Below the pieces are notes generated by a model, which did not search any database, was not told the origin of the DNA, and saw only the letters and a list, made by a program, of their open reading frames with translations. The translations under genes were made by a program, and so were the position numbers. Source: Nymphaea colorata (lineage: Eukaryota > Streptophyta > Magnoliopsida > Nymphaeales > Nymphaeaceae). Taken from it: a stretch of DNA of 64,000 nt. Below, in pieces: positions 21,835 to 31,735 of this stretch (position 1 is its first letter; the number at the start of each line of letters is the position of its first letter). The DNA lies in assembly GCF_008831285.2 (NCBI RefSeq), contig NC_045150.1, positions 10,616,001 through 10,680,000 of the forward strand. The letters are read 5' to 3'.

Positions 21835-22805
21835 TTTCCGTCCCTTTTCTTGTTTGAAAGTGCACTCCTTTGTCAACAATTGTTTGTATAATTAGAGCAT
21901 TGATCATAATATGCTGAATTAATTTATCAGTTTCTAATGGATGTGAGGAGTTAGTTTTTGGGGATTACACATTCCTAACTTATGGAAAAGCAAATACGAT
22001 GTTGAGAGATCAAAGGACAGGATGTAGCTGACAACCGATCCAGGCTGTCACAAAGGAACCAAATGACCATCCTTGCAATACCACCAAGTGGAGAAGAGCC
22101 ACATACTCCATGGACGACCAGCAACCTCACGACTGAGTTTCTTCCCAAAAGTACTTTTGGCATCTACAAACCCTCTTGTACAGTTGATGCAATATTAAGG
22201 TACTGTAACGGCCTCAATTTTATGGCAATTTTTTTTTTTGAAAAAAAAATCATAATCCTTTTCGCATTCTCTTTCAATGAGGGTGGGTGCCCATACGTGT
22301 GTAGGTGCAGGTACAGAAGTCCCAGAATGGACACAACATGTGATCAAGGATGGTCACAACTTGTGACCAGCAAGATAAGTTGTATGGGAGACAGCTAATT
22401 TTTTATCAGATTCATTGGATACTCACAAAATATCCAAATAACCGTATAGGTACTGACATGTTCCAAGCCACCATGATAGACATGAAGGCAAAGAATGTAA
22501 AAATTTTGGACCATAAATGTACTTAAATACCAATTTCTAGAACATTCAAATTCAAATAACTAATAGCTTATGCAAAGAACATCTGGCAGAGTCCCATATC
22601 CCAAATAATTTTTAATAATAACTTTGGTAGGGTTTCACTAATCAAATTGAGCTCACAAAATAAACTTAACCAAGCAACATAAAAATGCACAAACGCTTCA
22701 GTGGTAACCAACCACTATTCATTAATGAAATGCTTAGAAGGGCAAAAGGGCTACAAAAAGAACTCGCCAAAGAAGATCACAAAGTGAGTTGACAACCACA
22801 AAAGA
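21835..22805. other. No gene seen
   Basis: This includes the 3' flank of the secreted-protein gene and a T-run/A-run hairpin near 22229-22249. The duplicated block begins at or just before 22806. Confidence 0.45.
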
Positions 22806-23870
22806 GATCCACTACATTCTAATAATTTTTTGTTATTACTTTTGGCCAGTGGTGGAACCCAACATGAGCTCAACGACCAGGCAAGAGAAAACCAGAGCGT
22901 TTTCTAGATCCAGTCTTCTAAAATGTCGGTGATGAAGCGCTACAAAGAAACAAAATGAGTTCGACAATGCAACTGGTTCAAGTCATTGTCCAACACAAGA
23001 TAAAGGTACTGAAAGCAACTAAACATTGGAAATTCATATCATTTGCTTGACCATACGAACTACACTACGCTCGAAACCAAATTAACCATCAACGATCATT
23101 ATGACCAACCATTGTCTAGGTAGGAGGTGACTTACTATTGTCTTAGAGAATTTCATAAGAAACTCTTAGCCTGCAAAAAGAACATCTTTGAAGAAATGAC
23201 TCTCAAACGAATCCATCAAACATGTACACAATGCTGATTGGGACATAACTGGTGAAAAATTATCTGAGAATGGGCTCGAGATATGCAGTCCAAAGATCGT
23301 AACTTGCCACATCAGGTGCCATTCTTTCATGGCGACATAAAAATTGCAGAATCAGTAGTCCTCCCGTCACCAGTTCCTCCGCCCTTGCACTTAGAAATGC
23401 CATCGCTTCCAACCTGAACTGCAGAATATAATCATTTAGATCGTCCAAACCACTGCCGTAAAAGTGCACCCTCCCCTTCTTGGCTGCACCACCAGGAGCT
23501 TTGTTGTGCAACTGTGACAAAGTCTCAAGACTATAGAGTTATCCAGAAATGCAGAACATGAAAACAGAGCAGGCTGAGATAAACAGGGAGAAAGCAGATG
23601 TGTAGGAGAAGTGTAATTGCTTTTTGGATTAGAAATGAACTACTTACAGAGGTATATAGACAATCAACTAAAACAGAAAAAATGAACGAATCTGCCTTAA
23701 GTAATTATTTTCTCTTTTACAATGAATGTAAACATTGTTAACAATAGATGGTCGTCAAATTCTGATGGATGACAAGGTAAAAGCTGATTTGATTCTCTCC
23801 ACTAACCCACTACTCATCATGAGAGAACTTTCTCCAGTTTTCTCCAACATTCTTGCTTAAGACTTACAAA
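22806..23870. repeat. Duplicated block, copy 2, left part
   Basis: It matches 1-1390 apart from the MITE-like insertion of copy 1. It is cut at 23870 by the LTR array. The same sequence resumes at 31736. Confidence 0.9.
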
Positions 23871-24405
23871 TGTAAGAAAAACAAATGTGGGCCCTAGATA
23901 TAACTTAAATCTAAACCAAAATTTATGTGGAGAAAAAGCGGCAGAGTCTTAACGTCCAAAATGATTCTCAATAATAACTTTGACAAAGCATACTTTAAAA
24001 ATGTAAATTATTTAATCATCAAACTGGACATTACAAAAGAGGACTCAAGAAAACTCACCTCCGCTCACGTAGTGAACTAAAACACCCAACGCCCTTGCAG
24101 CACACACTTCAAACTTCGACACTCGAGTTCACAAAGTGAACACACGAGCTAACACTCACCCTCCAGCTCACAAATTGAGCACACTCAACTCACTTCTTTT
24201 TCACATACACTCAAAAAGCCCATCTTCCCTATTTATAGGGATGAAGAAGTCGGTGGATGACGCTTCCACTGATTTCTACACGTTCTTTTATTGTTATTAT
24301 TATTATATTTATTTTCTTAATCATTACAAGCCGACTTAAGAGAGGAGGCACAAGATGGTTCGTGAGAGTCGGTGATGACTCTTGAGTCGGTGATGACTCC
24401 TGACA
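23871..24405 (-). repeat. 3' LTR of the array (left end)
   Basis: In element orientation it starts TGTCAGGAGTC and ends TTTTTCTTACA. A TATA box, CCTATAAATAGG, lies at 24228-24239. The length is 535 bases. Confidence 0.92.
24228..24239 (-). promoter_or_regulatory. TATA box in the array LTR
   Basis: CCTATAAATAGG on the minus strand would place transcription start inside the LTR. The middle LTR has the same sequence near 28598, and the right LTR has a degraded version near 31587. Confidence 0.65.
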
Positions 24406-26100
24406 ATCTCCCCCTCATCACCAACTCTTTATCAGAACTCTTAACATTCTTCGAAACTTGGTGAATGTTTGCACTGGTAAGCCTTTGGTAAAAATGTCAG
24501 TAACTTGATCTTCTGAAGCGATTGGCTGCAACTGAATCTCTCCTTTGAGTACCTTCTCTCTAATAAAATGATGTTCCACCTCTATGTGTTTCGTTCAAGC
24601 ATGGAAGACTGGATTGCCTACAAGTTTGACTGCATTCTAATTATCGTAGCAGAATCTCACTACATAATTCACATCTTGTTTAATGTCTTTCAGCAGTCGC
24701 ATCAACCACACACATTCTTGTGCTGCTTGAGATGCTGCTCTATACTCTGCTTCTGTTGTAGATAGTGAAATTGTCGACTGTCTCTTACTGCACCATGAAA
24801 TTGCACCACTTTCAAGACTGAATGTATATCCAGTGTTTGATCTTTGAGTTGATAAGTCTCCAGCATAATCCACGTCACGATGACCAACAATTTGACAAGT
24901 TGTCTTTTTTTCATAAAGTATACCAAAGTCAAGAGTCCCTTTGATACACATTAATATTCTTTTTACTTCTTCTAAATGTGGCTTCCTTGGAGTTTGCATG
25001 AACCTACTCACAACACCAACTGCATAAGCAATGATTGGTCTTGACAATGTTAAGTAGATTAGACATCCAACTAGTTGTCGATACATAGTAACATCTTCTA
25101 ACTTGTATCCTTCTTCAATTCTAAGCTTTGCATTTACATCAATTGGTATTGAGATAGGTTTGTAACCGAGCATACCGTACTTACGTAGTAAGTCATGAGC
25201 ATACTTCTTTTCACTTAAGAATAATCCTTTAGATTCGAAACCAATTTCCAATCTAAGGAAGTGTCGTAACTCTCCCAGCTCTTTCATTTCAAATCTCACC
25301 GTGACATATTCACGAATGATATTAATTTCTTCATTGTCATATCCAGTGATAATTAAATCATCAACATAAATTAACAAAATAGTAAGCTTCGTACCTCTGG
25401 TCTTAAGAAAGAGACTTGAATCTGCTGAGGCGACTTGAAATCCACTAAACACCAAAAATTCAGCAATTTTCCCGTACCATGCTCTGGGTGCTTGCTTCAA
25501 TCCATAAAGTTCTTTTCTTAGCTTGCAGACGTAGTCTGGCTTGTTTGGAGATTTGAATCCTTCAGGCTGCTCCATATAGATTTCATGATCGAGATCTCCA
25601 TATAAGAAAGCATTTTTGACATCAATCTGCCGTTGATTCCAAGATTGGCTTGTAGATATGACCATCAGAATACGTACAGATGTATTTTTTGCAACAGGAC
25701 TAAAAGTTTCTTCAAAGTCAATGTTATACTGTTGTGAAAATCCTCTCACGACTAGTCGAGCCTTATATCTATCAACTGAGCCATCTGCCCTTCTTTTTAT
25801 TTTGTAAACCCACTTACAAGAAATGGGCATTACTCCTGCAGGCTTTGGTATGAGCTCCCTAGTCTCATTATGCTCCAATGCCTTCATTTCATCTTTCATT
25901 ACTGCTTGCCATTTTTTAACATCTTTTGTTTCTTCAAAAGAAGTTGGCTCGATCTCCTCCATGATGGCGCTGTCTGCATCTGCATACTTGGTATTTGGTT
26001 TTGGTATTCTTGTCGATCTTCTTAGTGTTATGGGTGCTTCTTCTGGCTCTTCAAGTTGTGATGGTCTTTCTTCTTCTATACTTCGTTGTTGAAGAGGACT
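24406..26100 (-). pseudogene. Reverse transcriptase and RNase H, internal region A
   Basis: A 441-codon open piece (25962-24637) covers nearly the whole domain: [48 protein letters not shown], the active site [11 protein letters not shown], then RNase H with YAGDLSTQRS and [14 protein letters not shown] frameshift near 24637 separates the last part ([15 protein letters not shown], then ADIFTKGLP) that follows to the polypurine tract at 24406. The enzyme would copy element RNA into DNA. It is nearly intact and much better kept than internal region B. Confidence 0.9.
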
Positions 26101-26420
26101 GACTCCTGTTCTCCATGGATCTACACGTTCCTCTTGTCTTGGGCTATGAACTTGTTTATCTGGTCATCTTGCTTCTATGTCTTCCGGCTCAGGCTCTCCT
26201 TCATTCATCTCAAATTATATCTTGTTTCAGACATCTCTCCCAAAAACTGGAGAGTCTGGAAGCACCTTCTTTTCTTCTAACCACCATGATGACGCTTCAT
26301 CGAAAATGATATCGCGAGAAACATGAACTTATCTTGTGCTAGGATTAGCACATCTCCATCCATTTTGATATGGATCATATCCGACAAAGACACACCTTTG
26401 TGCCTTCTTGTCGAACTTAG

Positions 26421-27059
26421 TTATGTGCTGCTCAGATATAAAAAATAACATACACTACCAAATACTCTAAAATAACACATAGACGGCTTCTTTTTTTGAA
26501 GTATTTCATATGGAGACTTAAAATTAAATTTCGACATTGGTAGTCGATTAATTACGTGTACAGCGGTGCTGACACACTCGGTCCAAAATCTTGGTGGCAG
26601 GTTCTTTGCATGCATCATACTTCGACATATTTCTGCTATGTGACGATTTTTTTGTTCTGCCTCTCCATTTTGTTGTGGCGTATAGGCACAAGTAAATTGT
26701 CTTCGAATACCATGTTGCCTCAGGTATGCCATAAGCATGTCAGATGTATATTCGCCACCATTATCGGTTCGTAGACACTGAATTCTATGCCCAAGTTCTT
26801 TTTGTACCATCTGGTGAAACTCTTTAAAATTTTGAAGTGCTTTAGACTTTTCTTTAATGAAATAGACCCAAGTATATCTTGAAAAATCATCAATAAATGT
26901 AATAAAATACACTTACCTCCAACTGATGGGCCTTGTACTTTTCCAAATACATCTGAATGCATAAGCTCGAATGGTACTTTAGCTCTGTACTTGGATTCTC
27001 TGAATGGCCTTCTGTGCGCCTTTTCATACTGACATCCTGGGCATACTTTGTCTATTCGT
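26421..27059 (-). pseudogene. Copia integrase, internal region A
   Basis: Reading leftwards, the zinc region keeps CPGCQYEKAHRRPF, then the core has LMHSDVFGK, LRTDNGGEYTSD and QQNGEAEQKNRHIAE. These hold the three catalytic acids, although the usual AERKNRH reads AEQKNRH. A shift near 26720-26912 splits the core into two frames. The protease and the first half of the zinc region are missing upstream, replaced by the foreign segment at 27060-27375. Confidence 0.85.
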
Positions 27060-27375
27060 TGTTAGGAACAACACAAACTCTTCTCACCACTCTCAAGAGG
27101 GGTTAGAAGCAACAAGGAAGAAGACAAAGATTTACGTGGTTCGGAGCAATAATCTCCTACATCCACGGTCACACAGATCTTTACTATTCACTCACAGATG
27201 AACACAGAAACTCTCAGAGAAGAGAACCAGAAAACTGCTGCCCTCCTCTCAACATAAGGATTAGGGCAAAATCCGCATTTGTACAAAATAACATAAATGC
27301 CCTTACATAAGACTGTATTTCCTTACTTGTCGTGACTGTATTTCCTTCATTTATTTTGACTCTCCAGTCACGAGC
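27060..27375. mobile_element. Foreign LTR-like segment inside internal region A
   Basis: The segment starts TGTTAGGAACAACAC on the plus strand and holds TTTACGTGGTTCGG and CTCCTACATCCACGG, typical of several plant copia-type LTRs. It contains the direct repeat GACTGTATTTCCTT. It lies exactly where the end of gag, the protease and the start of integrase should be. No matching target duplication is visible. An insertion followed by deletion, or template switching, would explain it. Confidence 0.55.
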
Positions 27376-28080
27376 AAAATGACCCAATTTTCGACATCTA
27401 AAACACTTTTTCTTTGGTCGCCACTGCTGTGTAGTTTCTCTTGTTTTCTTTTCTATTTTTTGTCTTTCTTTTTGTCAATGTTTCTACTTGGAGACCGAAT
27501 GACTTGCTTAGCTGGCCAACGTGATCTCTGACCCTTACTAAACAAAGCTTCCTCATTATTTATTTTGATTGAAAGTTCAGCCATTTGCTTTGCTAATGTT
27601 TCTTGATTGATCAAAAGATTCTCCAACTCCAACAATGTTGGTTGAACTGGCCAGCCTTGAACACCAATTATAAAACTACTAAATTCTAGACGAAGTCCAC
27701 GAACAATAATTCTCCGCATATGGGCCTCACTAATCTCACACTCACGATCAACTTGAAAAATCTCCCTACAAGTGTTTTTAACCTTCATAAAGTATTCTGC
27801 TATCGACATGTTTCCCTAAGTTAATGTAGCTAACTCATTTTCTAACAGTTGTAGGTGAGCGTCATTAGCCCAAGAAAATAGTGTTGCAAAAGCATCCCAA
27901 GCTTCTTTAGGAGTCGTAGCATCACGTATATGTTCTAATAAATCTTTTTCAATTGATACCTTAATTGCAAATAGAGTTTTTTCTGTTTTAATCATCCATT
28001 TCTTTTTAGCTTCCTCATCGATAGGAATATTTGTGTTTGATCCCAATACTATCTCCCATAATTCTTGTCCTAGCAATCAA
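27376..28080 (-). pseudogene. Copia gag, internal region A
   Basis: Two frames (28076-27816 and 27809-27453) give a UBN2-type gag. The first contains LLEHIRDATTPKEAWDAFAT and ends in LQLLENELATLT. The second contains SIAEYFMKVKNTCREIF and MRRIIVRGLRLEF. A stop near 27812 separates them. The zinc knuckle at about 27420-27378 reads CFRCRKLGHFARDW, where the final Cys has become Trp. Internal region B lacks all of this. Confidence 0.85.
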
Positions 28081-28225
28081 GACTCCATGCAAAATTTTCA
28101 ACAGCCATAATTGCTATTGTTAAGCTTCTCAATATTATTTAATGCAACAACTAATGCCGCCATAATTTCAGAATATAACTAGCCCAATTAATCTCACTAG
28201 TAAACCGGCCCTTAGACAAAACCTC

Positions 28226-28237
28226 GCTCTGATACCA
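28226..28237 (-). other. Primer-binding site, internal region A
   Basis: The minus strand reads TGGTATCAGAGC two bases after the LTR end. It is the initiator tRNA-Met type. Confidence 0.9.
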
Positions 28238-28239
28238 CT

Positions 28240-28750
28240 TGTAAGAAAAACAAATGTGGGCCCTAGATATAACTTAGATCTAAACCTGAATTTATTTGGA
28301 GAAAAAGCGGCAGAGTCTTGACGTCCAAAATGATTCTCAATAATAACTTTGACAAAGCATACTTTAAAAATGTAAACTATTTAATCATCAAACTGGATAT
28401 TACAAAAGAGGACTCAAGAAAACTCACATCCACTCACGTAGCGAGCTAAAACACCCAACGCCCTTGCAGCACACACGTGAAACTTCGACACTCGAGTTCA
28501 CAAAGTGAAAACACGAGCTAACACTCACCCTCCAGCTCACAAATTGAGCACACTCAACTCACTTCTTTTTCACACACACTCAAAATGCCCATCATCCCTA
28601 TTTATAGGGATGAAGAAGTGTGTGGATGATGCTCCAACCGATTTCTACTTATTATTATTATTATTATATTTATTTTCTTAATCATTACAAGCACTGACTT
28701 AAGAGAGGAGGCTCAAGATGGATCGTGAGAGTCATTGATGACTCTTGACA
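28240..28750 (-). repeat. Middle LTR, shared by both array units
   Basis: It serves as 5' LTR for internal region A (primer site on its left) and as 3' LTR for internal region B (polypurine tract GAGGGGGAGAT-like sequence on its right). It starts TGTCAAGAGTC and ends TTTCTTACA in element orientation, and is 511 bases long. Confidence 0.92.
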
Positions 28751-30430
28751 ATCTCCCCCTGATCACTGACTCTTTACTCAGAAATCTTAACATTCTTTGA
28801 AACTTGGTGAATGTTTGCACTGGTAAGCCTTTGGTAAAGATGTCAACTTAATCTTCTGAAGCAATTGGCTGCAACAGAATCTCTCCTTTGAGTACCTTCT
28901 CTCTAATAAAATGATGTTCCACCTCTATGTGTTTCGTTCAAGCATGGAAGACGGGATTCTCTACAAGTCTGACTGCATTCTGGTTATCGCAGTAGAATCT
29001 CACTGCATAATGCACATCTTGTTTAATGTCTTTCAGCAGTCGCATCAACCACACACATTCTTGTGTTGGTTGAGATGCTGCTCTATACTCTGCTTCTGTT
29101 GTAGATAGTGAAACTGTCAACTGTCTCTTACTGCACCATGAAATTGCACTACTTTCAAGACTAAATGTATATCCAGTGGTTGATCTTCGAGTTGATAAGT
29201 CTCCAGCATAATCCGCGTCACAATGACCAACAATTTGACAAGTTGTCTTTTTTTCATAAAGTATACCGAAGTCAAGAGTTCCTTTGATGTACCATAATAT
29301 TCTTGTTACTGCTTCGAAATGTGGCTTCCTTAGAGTTTGCATGAACCTACTCACAACACCAACTGCATAAGCAATGTTTGGTCTTGACAATGTTTAGTAG
29401 ATTAGACTTCCAACCAGTTGTCGATACATAGTAACATCTTTTAACTAGTCTCCTTCTTCAGTTCTAAGCTTTGTATTTACGTCAATTTGTATTGAGTTAG
29501 GTTTGCAACCGAGCATACCATACATACGTAGTAAGTCATGAGCATACTTTTTTGACTTAAGAATAATCCTTTAGATTCGTAATCAATTTCCAATCGAAGG
29601 AAGTGTCGTAACTCTCCCAGCTCTTTCATTTCAAATCTCACCGTAAGATGTTCACGAATGAGACTAATTTCTTCATTGTCATCTCCAGTGATAATTAAAT
29701 CATCAACATAAGTTAACAAAATAATAAGCTTCGTACCTCTGGTCTTAAGAAAGAGACTTGAATCTACTGAGGCAACTTGAAATCCACTAAACACCAAAAA
29801 TTCAGCTATTTTCCCGTACCATGCTCTGGGTGCTTGCTTCAATCCATAAAGTGTTTTTCTTAGCTTGCAGATGTAGTCTGGCTTGTTTGGAGATTTGAAT
29901 CCTTCAGGCTGCTCCATGTTGATTTCATGATCGAAATCTCCATATAAGAAAGCATTTTCACATCCATCTACTGTAGATTCCAAGATTTGCTTGCAGCAAT
30001 GACCACCAGACTACGTACAGATGTAATCTTTGCAACGGACTAAAAGTTTCTTCAAAGTCAATGTTATACTGTTGTAAAAATCATCCCACGTCTAGTCGAG
30101 CGTTATATCTATCAATTGAGCCATCTGCCTTTCTTTTTATTTTGTAAACCACTTACAAGAAATGGGCTTTACTCCTGCAGGCTTAGGTACGAGCTCCCTG
30201 GTCTTGTTATGCTCCAATGCCTTCATTTCATCTTTCATTGCTGCTTGCCATTTTTCAACATCTTTTGCTTCTTCAAAAGAAGCGGGCTCGATCTCCTCCA
30301 TGATGTCGCATGCATCTTCATACTTGGTATGTGGTTTTGGTATTCTTGTCGATCTTCTTAGTGTTATCGGTGCTTCTTCTGGCTCTTCAAGTTGTGATGG
30401 TCTTTCTTCTTCTATACTTCATTGTTAAAG
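28751..30430 (-). pseudogene. Reverse transcriptase and RNase H, internal region B
   Basis: The same domain as in region A, but broken into pieces: 29983-29477 with [14 protein letters not shown] and [13 protein letters not shown] (where the usual LIYVDD has Thr for Ile), and 29390-28938 with [14 protein letters not shown] and [13 protein letters not shown]. The hinge and N-terminal part (30430-30000) is frameshifted. The many lesions suggest this unit is older or less constrained than unit A. Confidence 0.85.
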
Positions 30431-30659
30431 AGGACTGACTCCCGTTCTCCATGGATCTGCACGTTCTTCTTGTCTTGGGCTATGAACTTATTTATCTGGT
30501 TGTCTTGCTTCTATGTCTTCCGGCTCAGGCTCTCCTTGATTCATCTCAAATTATATCTTGTTTCAGACATCTCTCCCAAAAACTAGAGAGTCTGGAAGCA
30601 CCTTCTTTTCTTCTGACCACCATGATGATGCTTCATCGAAAATGATATCGCGAGAAACA

Positions 30660-31140
30660 TGAACTTATCTTGTCCTAGGATTAGCACGTCTCCTTCCCTT
30701 TCGATATGGATGATATCCGACAAAGGCACACCTTTGTGCCTTCTTGTCGAACTTAGTCATGTGCTGCTCAGATATGAAAACATAACATACACAACAAAAT
30801 ACTGTAAAATAACTCACAGACGGCCTCTTTTTTTGAACCATTTCATATGAAGACTTAAAATTAAATCTCGGTATTGGTAGTCGACTAATCACGTGTACAG
30901 CAGTGCTGACATACTCGGCCCAAAATCTTGGTGGCATGTTCTTTGCTTGCATCATACTTCGACATGTTTCTGCTATGTGACGATTTTTTCGTTCTGCCAC
31001 TCCATTTTGTTGTGGCGTATAGGCACAAGTAAATTGTCTTCGAATACCATGTTTCCTCAGGTATGCCATAAGCATGTCAGATGTATATTCGCCACCATTA
31101 TCAGTTCATAGACACCGAATTCTATGCCCAAGTTCTTTTT
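30660..31140 (-). pseudogene. Truncated integrase, internal region B
   Basis: The 136-codon piece at 31075-30665 has QQNGVAERKNRHIAE, so the catalytic Glu region is normal, and CAFVGYHPYRKG. At about 31140 the integrase core jumps directly to the leader sequence next to the primer site. Gag, protease and the integrase N-terminus are deleted. Unit B therefore could not move by itself. Confidence 0.82.
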
Positions 31141-31214
31141 CACCATCCTCCATAATTCAGAATATAACTAGCCCAATTAATCTCACTAGTAAACCGGCCC
31201 TTAGACAAAACCTC

Positions 31215-31226
31215 GCTCTGATACCA
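31215..31226 (-). other. Primer-binding site, internal region B
   Basis: TGGTATCAGAGC on the minus strand, two bases from the right LTR. Confidence 0.9.
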
Positions 31227-31228
31227 CT

Positions 31229-31735
31229 TGTAAGAAAAACAAATGTGGGCCCTAGATATAACTTAGATCTAAACCTGAATTGATGTGGAGAAAAAGCGGC
31301 AGAGTCTTGACGTCCGAAATGATTCTCAATAATAACTTTCACAAAGCATACTTTAAAAATGTAAACTATTTAATCATCAAACTGGATATTACAAAAGAGG
31401 ACTCAAGAAAACTCACCTCCACTCACGTAGTGAGCTAAAACACCCAACGCTTTTGCAGCACACACTTGAAACTTCGACACTCGAGTTCACGAAGTGAAGA
31501 CACGAGCTAACACTCACCCTCCAGCTCACAAATTGAGCACACTCAACTCACTTCTTTTTCGCACACACTCAAAATGCGTATCATCCCTTTTTATAGGAAT
31601 GAAGAAGTCGGTGGATGATGCTCCAACAGATTTCTACTTATTATTATTATTATTATATTTTCTTAATCATTACAAGCACTGACTTAAGAGAGGAGGCTCA
31701 AGATGGTTCATGAGAGTCAGTGATGACTCTTGACA
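31229..31735 (-). repeat. 5' LTR of the array (right end)
   Basis: It is 507 bases long, begins TGTCAAGAGTC in element orientation and ends TTTCTTACA. The target duplication ACAAT follows at 31736-31740. Confidence 0.92.

Larger units (their letters stand above)
23871..31735 (-). mobile_element. Tandem copia array: three LTRs, two internal regions
   Basis: The order is LTR, internal A, LTR, internal B, LTR, all on the minus strand, with the middle LTR (28240-28750) shared. Outside lie ACAAA (23866-23870) and ACAAT (31736-31740). The empty site in block copy 1 reads ACAAATACAT near 1390, so the outer flanks are one 5-base duplication with one A lost. Two primer sites and two polypurine tracts are present. 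Such arrays arise by unequal recombination between LTRs of two copies. Confidence 0.93.

Noticed and set aside
4756-31226. Possible tRNA genes at TGGTATCAGAGC sequences
   Set aside because: These are retrotransposon primer-binding sites directly after LTRs. No tRNA cloverleaf is present.
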